Source of the DNA: Allobrachymonas sp. | Lineage (GTDB): Bacteria > Pseudomonadota > Gammaproteobacteria > Burkholderiales > Burkholderiaceae | DNA: 26,510 bases | NCBI GenBank assembly: GCA_030529305.1 | Contig: JAUMXD010000013.1 | Span: 1-26,510 of the forward strand | Direction: 5' to 3' | Shown here: positions 8,825 to 16,689 of the stretch, piece after piece | Numbering within the stretch: position 1 is the first letter of the stretch | How the letters are laid out: the number at the start of each line of letters is the position of its first letter | Program-made: the position numbers and the translations under genes | Notes under the pieces: generated by a model | What the model was told of the DNA's origin: nothing | The model's input: the letters and a program-made list of their open reading frames with translations, nothing else | Databases searched by the model: none

Positions 8825-10657
8825 TCACGCAAAACTATTCCAAAGTGCCAAATCAAACCACTTTGATCCAGGATTCCCTCCGTTGGCATCGCCAGCCAAG
8901 GTGATGCTGCCCAACAGAGTTACTTCTATGTTTGATTTGTTGGCTGTCAAGAAAGGGTGATCCACAACCTGATACACATCGCCCGCACCGGTTTCGGGAT
9001 CGATGGTGATGTAAAGCTGCTTGATGAGCTTGACCCCCTCGTCAGTGTAGTGAGTTGTGCCCATGTCGGTAAAAAGCTGTTTCACGTCTTCTGCCGAAGC
9101 GTTATAAGTGGTTGGGCTTGTTTCACCGTCTGGCGACCGCTTTCCTACTATACGGATTCGCCCGTCTTTTACAGGCCCTTCATGAGAAACATCAACTGTA
9201 AAAGACTTACCCGAGTAGTCATAACCACTGAAAAGGGAGCTAAGAAAATCGCGGTCGTCACTCAGCTCGGTTACTGTTTGCTGGCTGGATTTGTGCAACA
9301 GGCCAAAGTCCAATTTGTCTTGGCCAGGAACAAAATTCAAAATCGTGTCGTGCCCGAAGGCGGAATGAAATTGCACGATGTCGCCGACTGGCGCGGCCCT
9401 GTTGGAAGAAAGCACGATCAGATCATTGCCCCTGCCCCCGTCAATCACATGGTGGTCTGTTTTTTGGGAGTCTGCGCCATCAATCAGCGAATCATTATCG
9501 CTGCGCCCCATGAGGGGCTCGTAAGCTGAATTAATAAAATTAAGATAGCTAGAAAAAAGGGTTCTGCGCACCTCTTCTATGGTGCGATATTCCTTTGAGA
9601 CTTCACGATCATATATGGTGTTGAAGAAGTAATCAACTGCTATGGGGCTGAGGCGACTGTGTTCATAAGCAAAAGAGTATTTATGTTCTTTTGGTGCGTT
9701 TAGGCTTGACCATTTGGGCAGCACGTCGATAGACAGTGCGCGTTCGCCGTGCTCGCCATCTACTTTGGCAAACACTTTCAAAGTGCCTTCGGGGCCATCT
9801 TCTACTGCAAGCAGGTGGCTGAGCCGTGCATCCCCCTGAATGGCTTGTTTGATGGCCCGGTTGATGTCTTGCGGATCGGTTTTGTAATCGGCCAAGTCGT
9901 CTAGTGCAATAGCCTTGGAGGTTATATTGCGGTAAGAAACGCGCAGCTCGCCCTGCCAAGAGGGCAGGGAGGTGAATGCGCTGATGCCTCGGTGCCAAGA
10001 AGGGGCAAATGGGAATTGGGCGGGCCCTTTCAGATCGGCGAGTTTTTGTGAGCTGTCGCCTGCCTGAATCTGTTTTGTTTCAGGGTTATAGCGTGGTATT
10101 TGGCCCTCTGTGTTCAAAACCCAAATGGCACGGGTGGCCTGGTTCTGGCCCTTGATGGTGTTGTATTGCCAGCCGCTGTTGTCGGCAAAAATCACGTCAT
10201 TGTCTTCAGAGCCATTGAGAAATTTGTAGCCCGAATGCTCGCTGTTGTTCGGCTGCGTGATGTGTTGATAGGCCGTGTTGATTTTTGTGTTGTAGGTTTG
10301 GGCAATGGGCGCCAATGGGCCGTTGGTGATTTCGGAGAGCTGCCGGGTCAAGTCCAGCATGGCACCGATGCGGTTGCCCGCGTTGTCGCGAATGAATTTT
10401 GTGGCGATGCCCATGTTGTCGGTGTTGCCGTCGCCTTCCAGATCAATGGTGTTGAGGTAGGTGGTGTCCAGCAGCATTTGGGCCAGCTGCTCATCGGTAT
10501 AAGAAGCAAAGAGATTGTTGAGCACCTGGATGGAAGCTTCTTTGCCATGGATGTTGAAGTGATCCAAGACATATTGGTAATCTGCTTTGCTGGGCGTGGT
10601 AGCCGTTAACGTGATAAATGCACGCATCACGAGGGTTTGGTTTTCAGTCATGGCCAT
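8825..10657 (-). CDS. RTX-like secreted surface protein (probable type I secretion substrate)
   Basis: Acidic 610-residue protein without an N-terminal signal peptide. Residues 1-65 form a helical domain shared with the broken paralogue downstream. An EF-hand-like loop, DLEGDGNTDN, lies at 72-81. RTX-like calcium sites are seen at about 148-160 (LNGSEDNDVIFADN) and 384-416 (GRSDNDSLIDGAD, IDGGRGNDLIVLS), followed by the FGHDTILNFVPGQDKLDF fold typical of hemolysin-type calcium-binding repeats. The C-terminus (VTLLGSITLAG...WFDLALWNSFA) is short, hydrophobic and uncharged, like type I secretion signals. ATG 10657 has AAGGAGAT eight bases upstream; ATG 10651 is an alternative. No type I transporter is in the window. 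The role is unknown; adhesin or S-layer-like protein is an inference. Confidence 0.75.
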   Translation of the reverse strand: MAMTENQTLVMRAFITLTATTPSKADYQYVLDHFNIHGKEASIQVLNNLFASYTDEQLAQMLLDTTYLNTIDLEGDGNTDNMGIATKFIRDNAGNRIGAMLDLTRQLSEITNGPLAPIAQTYNTKINTAYQHITQPNNSEHSGYKFLNGSEDNDVIFADNSGWQYNTIKGQNQATRAIWVLNTEGQIPRYNPETKQIQAGDSSQKLADLKGPAQFPFAPSWHRGISAFTSLPSWQGELRVSYRNITSKAIALDDLADYKTDPQDINRAIKQAIQGDARLSHLLAVEDGPEGTLKVFAKVDGEHGERALSIDVLPKWSSLNAPKEHKYSFAYEHSRLSPIAVDYFFNTIYDREVSKEYRTIEEVRRTLFSSYLNFINSAYEPLMGRSDNDSLIDGADSQKTDHHVIDGGRGNDLIVLSSNRAAPVGDIVQFHSAFGHDTILNFVPGQDKLDFGLLHKSSQQTVTELSDDRDFLSSLFSGYDYSGKSFTVDVSHEGPVKDGRIRIVGKRSPDGETSPTTYNASAEDVKQLFTDMGTTHYTDEGVKLIKQLYITIDPETGAGDVYQVVDHPFLTANKSNIEVTLLGSITLAGDANGGNPGSKWFDLALWNSFA

Positions 10658-10730
10658 TTTTCTTTATCTCCTTGTGAGCAAAAAAACTACCGGAAAAAAC
10701 TAAAAAATATTACGCTTGGGCAACATTGAT

Positions 10731-10749
10731 ACAAATGATAACCATTTTT
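10731..10749. promoter_or_regulatory. Possible Fur box upstream of the RTX-like gene
   Basis: ACAAATGATAACCATTTTT matches 13 of 19 positions of the Fur consensus GATAATGATAATCATTATC, with the core AATGATAA.CATT intact. It lies 74 bases upstream of the RTX-like start codon, where a repressor could act. No other support is visible. Confidence 0.35.
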
Positions 10750-10806
10750 TACGCATTAGATCGTGGTTACTGCAGCCAGATGAGATGGCAGCAGATTTTG
10801 GATAGT

Positions 10807-10845
10807 GCGCGTGGTGCAAGAAATAATGCGCTTGCACGCCTTTTA
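10807..10845. terminator. Imperfect hairpin after the TPR-barrel gene
   Basis: TGCAAG (10815-10820) pairs with CTTGCA (10831-10836), extended by outer GCG/CGC with a bulge, and is followed by CCTTTTA on the plus strand. It lies just downstream of the minus-strand TPR-barrel gene, but the T-run is on the wrong side for that gene, so its role as terminator is doubtful. Confidence 0.25.
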
Positions 10846-10849
10846 TGCG

Positions 10850-12292
10850 TTACCAGTTTTTACGCAAACCCATATAGAGCGTTTGCGCGCGGGTATTGAA
10901 AAGCGGCAAGTTGGCGCGGCGGTGAATGGCTTCGGCCCCGGCGAAGATTTCCAGTTCGGGCAGGTGGTGGGCGTATTCCAGGCGCAGCAGGTGCTTGTGT
11001 ACGCGGCGCTTGCGGTTGTTTTCAAGCAGTGGGCTGTAGCCCTTTTGATCACGCGTGTTTTCGTATTCGTAATCCACCTGCCAGCGGTTGCGGCCGCGCT
11101 GCTGCCAGTGGCTGATGGCCAAGGTGGTTTGCTGCTGCGTGCCGCCAGGGCGGTGGGCGGTGCCGCGTGGGCGGTCTTGCCCGGTGCGGGCTTCGGCACG
11201 CCAGTTGGCGCACAGGGCGCGCACTTGCAAGCCTTGGTAATGGCTGTTGACGTTGCTGCCAGTGGGGAACTGTTGCAGCGTGCCTTCTGCCCCCAGGCGC
11301 AGGCGGCAGCCCAGGGTGGCCAGATCCATGTCCCAGCCAGTGGCACCGCCCAGTTCGCGATAGAAGTGGCCTTTGTTGTTGAAGGCGGCTGTGACATACG
11401 CTTGCAAGAAAGGCCCGTGCGATTGAACGCTGGCGTTTTCAACCAAGCCGCGGGCTACAGCGTAGCTGGCGCGCGATTCTCTGGGCGTTTGGTGCAGGCT
11501 GCCCGATAGTGCGCCGTACCACATGCGCCCATGCGCCGGGCCGGGGCTTTGGAAGCGCACATGCCCGCTCAAGCGCCAGAACATGCCTGCGCGCGGGCCT
11601 TCAACCAGCGTGACGGGCACGCGCCCGCCAGGTAGGGTCAGCTCGAACTGGCTACGCACGGGGCTGGCGAGCAGGTTGTTGTCGTGCCCCAGGGTGAGGC
11701 TGATCTGCTTTTGCCAGGCCGTTTGCTGTGCAGCCAAGGGGGCTGGCGTGCTGGGCGTGGTGGCTTTGACCAACGCCTGGCGGACGGGAGCGGGCAGGTC
11801 GGGCTGGCTTTGCAAGTCTTGCAGCAGCGATTGCGCTGCCAGCGTGTCGCCCATGCCTTGCAGAGCAAGGAAGAATTCAAAGCGCGATTCGGCGTGCTGT
11901 GGGCGCAGCAGCAAGGCCAGCTCCAGCCGCTCGGCCGCTTCGGTATGGCGCTGCAGGGCGTTGAGGGTTTTGCCCAGCAGCAGTTGGTAATCGGCGTTTT
12001 TGCTGCATTGTGCTTCGCGTGCCTGATCGGTGTAGCCGGCGATCAATTCTTGCTGTACCAAGGCGGGCGCGGGCAGCTCGCAAGCGGTGCGGTGTTGCTG
12101 GCTGGATTGAGAGGAGGGCGCTGGTGCGTCGCTGGCTTGTGAATGGCCTGTGCGTGCATGGGGCGCTGGTGTGGTGGCTGCTTGTGCTGTTTGAGCCGCA
12201 GCGGCTGGCAGCGCCCATATCAAGGCTACGGCAGCAGCCAGTGGCAGCATGCCGCGCCAAGCGGTAGAGGGCATCAAAGCAGAAAACGCCAT
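10850..12292 (-). CDS. TPR plus outer-membrane beta-barrel protein (Slam/DUF560-like)
   Basis: 480 residues. A signal peptide covers about 1-34, ending in ALPAAAAQ. A Pro/Ser/Gln-rich linker follows, then TPR-like helices at about 85-175 (YQLLLGKTLNALQRHTEAAERLELALLLRPQHAES and the next unit). From about 190 the sequence alternates polar and hydrophobic residues, beginning SLTLGHDNNLLASP and ending TLYMGLRKNW with a C-terminal aromatic residue, as outer-membrane barrels do. This order of TPR and barrel is that of surface lipoprotein assembly modifiers (Slam, DUF560), which move proteins to the cell surface; assignment to that family is by architecture only. It is the third gene of the FecR-cyclase operon, 15 bases after the cyclase stop. 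No clear Shine-Dalgarno precedes ATG 12292; M7 or M15 could be the start. Confidence 0.7.
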   Translation of the reverse strand: MAFSALMPSTAWRGMLPLAAAVALIWALPAAAAQTAQAATTPAPHARTGHSQASDAPAPSSQSSQQHRTACELPAPALVQQELIAGYTDQAREAQCSKNADYQLLLGKTLNALQRHTEAAERLELALLLRPQHAESRFEFFLALQGMGDTLAAQSLLQDLQSQPDLPAPVRQALVKATTPSTPAPLAAQQTAWQKQISLTLGHDNNLLASPVRSQFELTLPGGRVPVTLVEGPRAGMFWRLSGHVRFQSPGPAHGRMWYGALSGSLHQTPRESRASYAVARGLVENASVQSHGPFLQAYVTAAFNNKGHFYRELGGATGWDMDLATLGCRLRLGAEGTLQQFPTGSNVNSHYQGLQVRALCANWRAEARTGQDRPRGTAHRPGGTQQQTTLAISHWQQRGRNRWQVDYEYENTRDQKGYSPLLENNRKRRVHKHLLRLEYAHHLPELEIFAGAEAIHRRANLPLFNTRAQTLYMGLRKNW

Positions 12293-12307
12293 GTGAAAAG
12301 TGGGGAG

Positions 12308-14248
12308 CTAGTCAGCCTGGGGCACACGGCGTTGCAAGGGGTAGGCGTAGATGCGGCAGGGGTTGAGCATGCCGTCCAGCAAAAAGACGCCTTGCGATTC
12401 AAAAGGATGATCTTCGCCCAGGGCGGCCACCAAGTTCTCGCCTGCCAGCAGGGGGTGGGCCAGTTCGGTGGTCATTTTTTCCAGGCGAATGGCCAGGGTC
12501 ACGGGGTGGCCCAAGGCCAAATGGGTGCGGCGCCGCGCCGGGCCGAAAGAGCCAACCGTGGCATGGCCACTTTCCAGGCCCACGCCCAGCGCCAGCGGTT
12601 GCAGCACCGGGTCGTCATGCAATTGCGGCAGAAATTCACCAGCGCGATCCAGCAAAGCCAGGCTGGCGGCCAGGGCAGAGCTGGCCAGGCGGTTCATGTC
12701 TGCGGCGGCTGTGGGCGCATGCACCGGGGTTTGCCAAACGGCCAAAATGGCATCGCCTTGAATAGACTCGATGATGCCGCCATGCTGCTCAACGATTTCT
12801 GTGGCCACAGCGATGAAGGCATGCAGCACGGCCGCACTTTCTTCAGGCGGGCGTTGCTCGCAATAGGCCGAGAAGTTGCGAATGTCGGCATACAGCGCGA
12901 CGATGCTGGATCGGTTGGCCTCGATCACGTCCGAAGGATCGCGCAGTGCCAACGCCGCAGCCACTGGGCGTGGCAGGTAGCTGGCCAGGTGCGAGTAGAT
13001 GCGGTCGCGCTCATGGCGGCTCCAGGCGTATTCGAGTGCCGACAGATTGAGTGCGCTAATCAGCAAAAACAGGGCTGGTGGCACCCAGGCCAACCACAGC
13101 GCTGCTTGTGTGAGCAACACCGCTTTAAGGCCAAACAGCAGCCCGCTACCCGCCAGCGCGCCCAGCAGCAAAGAGAAGCTGCGGTGCTTGCGTTGCCTGC
13201 GTGCCAGGACGCATAGGGCCACGGCGCCCAGCAAGCCCAGCGCCATGCCCCAGACTAGGTTGAAGCGCGGCTCGCGCGGAATGTTGCCGTCCAGCAGGCC
13301 CACCAGAAACTGCGCATGCACCAGCACGCCCGAGCCGGGGTTGTTGAAAGGGGTAGCGATGCGGTCATTGAGGCCCAATGCGGTGCTGCCCACCACGGCC
13401 CAGGCGTTGGTGAGCAGGCCGGCGGGTACGCGCTGCTCCAGTACATCACGGGCCGAGATTGATACAAACGCTTGCGGATGTACGGCCCAAGGCACGCGCA
13501 CATTGCCACGTGCATTGATGGCCACGCCCTGCTCGGCAAAAGGAATGCTCGTGAGTTGCCAAGCAGGGGCCAGCAGCCCTTTACCGGGCTGCAGCTGCAC
13601 CTGATCCAGGCTGTGCGAGGCATGCATGGCAGCGGCCAGAAACAGTGCAGGATAGGCTTGATCGTGATGGCAGATGAAGGCAGGTTGGGCGCGCACCGAG
13701 CCGTCTGCCGCCAGCGCGGGTGTGATGTGCCCGGTAGGCAGGTGGCTAAAGGTGGCGGTGTTGCCCAAATAATCGTTGGTGGCAGCAAACACGGACGGGC
13801 AATGCGCCCAGGGCATGGCACCGCTCAGTTGGCCCTGCTGCACCTGCCCGCCATGAATGGCAAACACTTGCGAGATGGTGGCCTGGTTGCGTGCCAGCGT
13901 GGCCGCCAAGGTTTCGTCGCCTTCTTTGCTATCGGCAAATACCAGGTCGTATACCTGCAGGGCGCTGCCTTCGTCGCGCAGGCGATCGCTGAGTTGAGCG
14001 ATGCGTTCGCGGGGCCAAGGCCAGGGGCCGTATTGGGCCAGGCTGGCCTCGTCAATGTCGATGATGATGACGCGGCGTTCGGTTTGCTGAGAAGCCGTTT
14101 GGCGCCAGATCCAGTCGGTTGAGCGTTCTTCAAGAACGGAAAGTGTGGATGAAAGCCACGTGCCCAAACCTGCCAGCATCAAGCCGGCCAGTGCCAGCGC
14201 GATGAGGCTACGCTTCCAGAAGCCCGAAAACAGCGCCGGCAGTTGCAA
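12308..14248 (-). CDS. CHASE2-domain membrane protein with class III nucleotidyl cyclase domain
   Basis: 646 residues. TM1 is at about 13-35. A periplasmic CHASE2 sensor spans about 40-325 (VIIIDIDEASLAQYGPWPWPRE, VVGSTALGLNDRIATPF). Three TM segments follow at about 330-405, then a cytosolic cyclase domain from about 445. The metal aspartates are D455 (YADIRNFS) and D499 (IQGDAILAVW), and the transition-state Arg is R588 (LAIRLEK). The usual base-specifying Lys is Ser (S495), the Asp/Thr partner is Leu (L577), and the ribose-contacting Asn is Thr (T584), so substrate or activity is uncertain. The start is TTG 14248, directly after the TGA of the FecR gene with GGGGGC upstream, so translation is probably coupled. 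The Crp/Fnr regulator divergent from this operon is the obvious candidate effector. Confidence 0.88.
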   Translation of the reverse strand: MQLPALFSGFWKRSLIALALAGLMLAGLGTWLSSTLSVLEERSTDWIWRQTASQQTERRVIIIDIDEASLAQYGPWPWPRERIAQLSDRLRDEGSALQVYDLVFADSKEGDETLAATLARNQATISQVFAIHGGQVQQGQLSGAMPWAHCPSVFAATNDYLGNTATFSHLPTGHITPALAADGSVRAQPAFICHHDQAYPALFLAAAMHASHSLDQVQLQPGKGLLAPAWQLTSIPFAEQGVAINARGNVRVPWAVHPQAFVSISARDVLEQRVPAGLLTNAWAVVGSTALGLNDRIATPFNNPGSGVLVHAQFLVGLLDGNIPREPRFNLVWGMALGLLGAVALCVLARRQRKHRSFSLLLGALAGSGLLFGLKAVLLTQAALWLAWVPPALFLLISALNLSALEYAWSRHERDRIYSHLASYLPRPVAAALALRDPSDVIEANRSSIVALYADIRNFSAYCEQRPPEESAAVLHAFIAVATEIVEQHGGIIESIQGDAILAVWQTPVHAPTAAADMNRLASSALAASLALLDRAGEFLPQLHDDPVLQPLALGVGLESGHATVGSFGPARRRTHLALGHPVTLAIRLEKMTTELAHPLLAGENLVAALGEDHPFESQGVFLLDGMLNPCRIYAYPLQRRVPQAD

Positions 14249-15580
14249 TCAACGCCCCCACAGGGTCAGGCCGCTGACTTTGCCGTCGGCCGCGCGTTGC
14301 TCGAACAGATAGCCTGCTTGACGGGCGTCGTGGCTCAAGCTGCCAGCCAGTTTTTGCCCGGCCATGTTTTGGGGTTGCAGCAAACCTTCGGGGCTGATGC
14401 GGCCTTCAGATGCGAAGCGGGCTGAACCAAATTCACCACTCAAATCCAGCTGCGTGGCAAAGGTATTGGCTTGGAAGTCCACATCCAGACGTGGGTTGTG
14501 AATGGCCACAGGCTGCCCAAACAGGCCGGGGCGGCTGTAAGCGGCCGAGCCTTCTTTCAATGCAAAACGGGCTTGGCCCTGCCCGCCTAGATAGTGTGGG
14601 TGGGTGAGTTGGTCGCGGTACAAAGTGGTGACGAAGTTGCCGACAACAGCCTGCATGCCCTCCATCTGCTCGGGTTGCGGGCGGGCCGTGGCGATGCTGT
14701 TGGCAGGAACGCCCCAGCCAAAGGCGCTGCGCAGCCAGCGCATGGGTTTGTCGGCAGCGATCGCCGGAGACAGCAAGGTGTCTGATAGTTGAGACGCGTT
14801 GGCACCCAATGCCTCTTTCATCTGGCTTTCGGCCGGGGCCAGCTTGGTAGCCTCTTGCATCTGTGTAGCGGCCAGCACGGTTGCGCCTTGACCCAAATGC
14901 TGGGCGGGTGCAGCCGCAGCAATCATTTTTGGGATAGCAGAGCCGTGCGATGAGTCAAATGCCAGCGTCTGGTTGCCCATATTGGCGCTCAACAGCACGC
15001 CATCATCGGGCTTGCAAGGGCGGCCAGTGGGGCAATCGTTGAGCGGTGTCATGACAATGGCACCCGTGACGACATGGGCCTGGGTTTTTTGCGGCTCGGT
15101 TTTCACCACAAAGTCCGTGCCCTTGATGCCAATGGCTACCACCGGGGTGTTGAGGCGGAAGCGATCACGGTTTGCTTCGCCCCAGGCACCGGTGATGGAG
15201 CGCACCACGCCTTGTTCCAGATTGAAATGAATCGCCGCCGGGGCATTGCCCTTGTTGTTTTTATGGCCTTTATGGGCGTGGGTGTAGTTCTGAATATGCA
15301 GGCGGCTCAAGGGGCGCACGCTGACCAAGCCGCCATCCACAAAGCGGATGTGCACATGGCCGCCAGCAGCTGTTTCCAGCCGGTCGCCCTCCTGAATGCG
15401 CAAGCCGCGCGTGACGGCGCCGCGCACCTCGGGCGCGTCAGCGCGCATCACGGCAGCTTGGCCGATGACAGTGGTCACTTCACCCACCACCTGAGCGGCC
15501 CATGTTTGCGCAGGCAGACTGCCCAACGCCAAGGTCAGGCTGAACAAGAATTTGCGGGTGGGCAAAAGACGTGCGGGCAT
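14249..15580 (-). CDS. Secreted FecR-domain protein
   Basis: 443 residues. The signal peptide is at 1-29 (RKFLFSLTLALGSLPAQTWAA). A FecR domain covers about 31-175, with GLRIQEGDRLETAAGGHVHI, RFVDGGLVSVRPLSRLHIQNY and RFRLNTPVVAIGIKGTDFVV. Unlike FecR anti-sigma regulators there is no cytoplasmic N-terminus or TM anchor, so this is a periplasmic or exported version. The middle, about 205-320, is Ala/Gln-rich. The last 110 residues are beta-rich and Gly-containing (GQARFALKEGSAAYSR, GEFGSARFASEGRISP, GSLSHDARQAGYLFEQR) and recall the small barrel handle of TbpB-like proteins; that is a weak inference. ATG 15580 has GGAGG five bases upstream; ATG 15592 is an alternative. It is the first gene of the operon, driven by the promoter at 15670-15698. 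Confidence 0.85.
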   Translation of the reverse strand: MPARLLPTRKFLFSLTLALGSLPAQTWAAQVVGEVTTVIGQAAVMRADAPEVRGAVTRGLRIQEGDRLETAAGGHVHIRFVDGGLVSVRPLSRLHIQNYTHAHKGHKNNKGNAPAAIHFNLEQGVVRSITGAWGEANRDRFRLNTPVVAIGIKGTDFVVKTEPQKTQAHVVTGAIVMTPLNDCPTGRPCKPDDGVLLSANMGNQTLAFDSSHGSAIPKMIAAAAPAQHLGQGATVLAATQMQEATKLAPAESQMKEALGANASQLSDTLLSPAIAADKPMRWLRSAFGWGVPANSIATARPQPEQMEGMQAVVGNFVTTLYRDQLTHPHYLGGQGQARFALKEGSAAYSRPGLFGQPVAIHNPRLDVDFQANTFATQLDLSGEFGSARFASEGRISPEGLLQPQNMAGQKLAGSLSHDARQAGYLFEQRAADGKVSGLTLWGR

Positions 15581-15669
15581 GATGGCCTCCATTTCCGCCC
15601 AAACAGGGCGAGGGTAAGGGGTGGCTGTATCAGTGAAAAGGGGGCGTAAATATAAAGAGATGAAAGAAC

Positions 15670-15698
15670 ATTCTACCTGTGTTGACAGCTCGTTACAA
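15670..15698 (-). promoter_or_regulatory. Sigma70-like promoter of the fecR-cyclase-barrel operon
   Basis: On the minus strand TTGTAA (15698-15693) is followed, after exactly 17 bases, by TAGAAT (15675-15670). Transcription would begin near 15663, leaving a leader of roughly 84 bases before ATG 15580. Confidence 0.6.
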
Positions 15699-15764
15699 TG
15701 CCTGGTGGGCCTTGCCGCTTGCGCCTTTCGAGCTGTTTGGGCTCTGACGTTGTTTCGTTTCTTC

Positions 15765-15793
15765 TTGACCTCTTTCCTTGAATAGCCTGTATT
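15765..15793 (+). promoter_or_regulatory. Sigma70-like promoter of the Crp/Fnr-type gene
   Basis: TTGACC (15765-15770), a 17-base spacer and TGTATT (15788-15793) match sigma70 boxes in 5 and 4 of 6 positions. The predicted leader is about 115 bases. It is back-to-back with the minus-strand promoter about 70 bases away. Confidence 0.5.
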
Positions 15794-15842
15794 TTTTGTT
15801 TTGATATGAGCGGGCGTTGGTTTTAAGACAAGCAGCGCGTGC

Positions 15843-15860
15843 GTATTCGTATTCGTATTT
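15843..15860 (+). repeat. Three tandem GTATTY hexamers in the Crp/Fnr leader
   Basis: GTATTC GTATTC GTATTT are directly repeated inside the transcribed leader of the Crp/Fnr-type gene, 54 bases before its start. It could be a protein or RNA contact site, or a simple slippage repeat. Confidence 0.5.
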
Positions 15861-15913
15861 AAAGTGCGCTCGTCATAAACGCGCATACTTTTTCTCAAGC
15901 AATTGCCACCCCT

Positions 15914-16615
15914 ATGCCCATACCGTTTCAAAGGCTCCTCCATGTGAAGTTGCTGGAGTCTTTGCCGGAAGAAGTTCTATTCAGAATCTCCACGCAAGTG
16001 ACGGAAAAGCAATTTTCCCGTCGCGAAGTGGTGGTGGCCAAAGGGCAGGCCCAGGCAGGCTTTGGCTTTTTGATCGAAGGCAGCTTGCAGGGGGTGGATT
16101 TCACGGTCGATGGTCGCAGTGCCGGCTTGTATTTCATCAACCCCGGTGATTTTTTTGGCGAGCTGTCCGTGGTTGATCACCAGGTGCCGGCCGAGCACAT
16201 CATTGCTACAGCCAAATCCACTGTGGCGATGATGGATGCCGCTGTGGCACGGCAGTGGATTTTGTCTACACCCGTGCTGGCGCAACGCGTCATGCAGCGC
16301 TTGGCACAGCGCGTGCGCGAGGCCATGGCGCAACGCACCCTGTTGAGTTTGCCCAGCCCCACGCAGCGCTTGTGCGTGCAGCTGGTGCAGCTCTCGCGCC
16401 AGGATGGCAAGGGTGCGCCCAGCATCGACCCGATTCCTACTCACCAGGAACTGGCCATCATGATCAACAGCAGCCGTGAAACGGTTACGCGTGCGTTTCA
16501 GGTGCTGGCATTGCACAAAGCTATCCAGCGCGATGGCACTGCGTTGCGCATCACACGGCCCGATTTGTTGAACGACATTGGCTTGGGTCAGCCCACTGAA
16601 GTGAATTTGAAATAA
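15914..16615 (+). CDS. Crp/Fnr-family transcription regulator
   Basis: 233 residues. A cyclic-nucleotide-binding-type beta-roll covers about 10-115 (FSRREVVVAKGQAQAGFGFLIEG, FINPGDFFGELSVVDHQ), a dimer helix about 118-142, and a Crp-type winged helix-turn-helix about 145-220. The recognition helix SSRETVTRAFQVL keeps the R, E and R that E. coli CRP uses to contact TGTGA. In the ligand pocket G82-E83 are present but the phosphate-binding Arg-Ser of CRP is replaced (VPAEH, residues 91-95). No Fnr-type cysteine cluster is seen at the N-terminus. It is transcribed divergently from the FecR-CHASE2 cyclase operon, so it probably controls or senses that system. GTG or ATG choices upstream are not needed; ATG 15914 gives the expected length. 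Confidence 0.88.
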   Translation: MPIPFQRLLHVKLLESLPEEVLFRISTQVTEKQFSRREVVVAKGQAQAGFGFLIEGSLQGVDFTVDGRSAGLYFINPGDFFGELSVVDHQVPAEHIIATAKSTVAMMDAAVARQWILSTPVLAQRVMQRLAQRVREAMAQRTLLSLPSPTQRLCVQLVQLSRQDGKGAPSIDPIPTHQELAIMINSSRETVTRAFQVLALHKAIQRDGTALRITRPDLLNDIGLGQPTEVNLK

Positions 16616-16689
16616 GGCTCTGCTTAAAGCGCTGTGCCTCTTAATTTATTGATGCTGGCCGCTTGGTAAAAGCGCAACGGCAGAGCGTC

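Noticed and set aside
12143..13216. Long plus-strand open frame opposite the cyclase gene
   Set aside because: It is Gln/Gly/Ala-rich with no domain, lies antisense to a well-supported gene, and arises from GC-rich codon bias.
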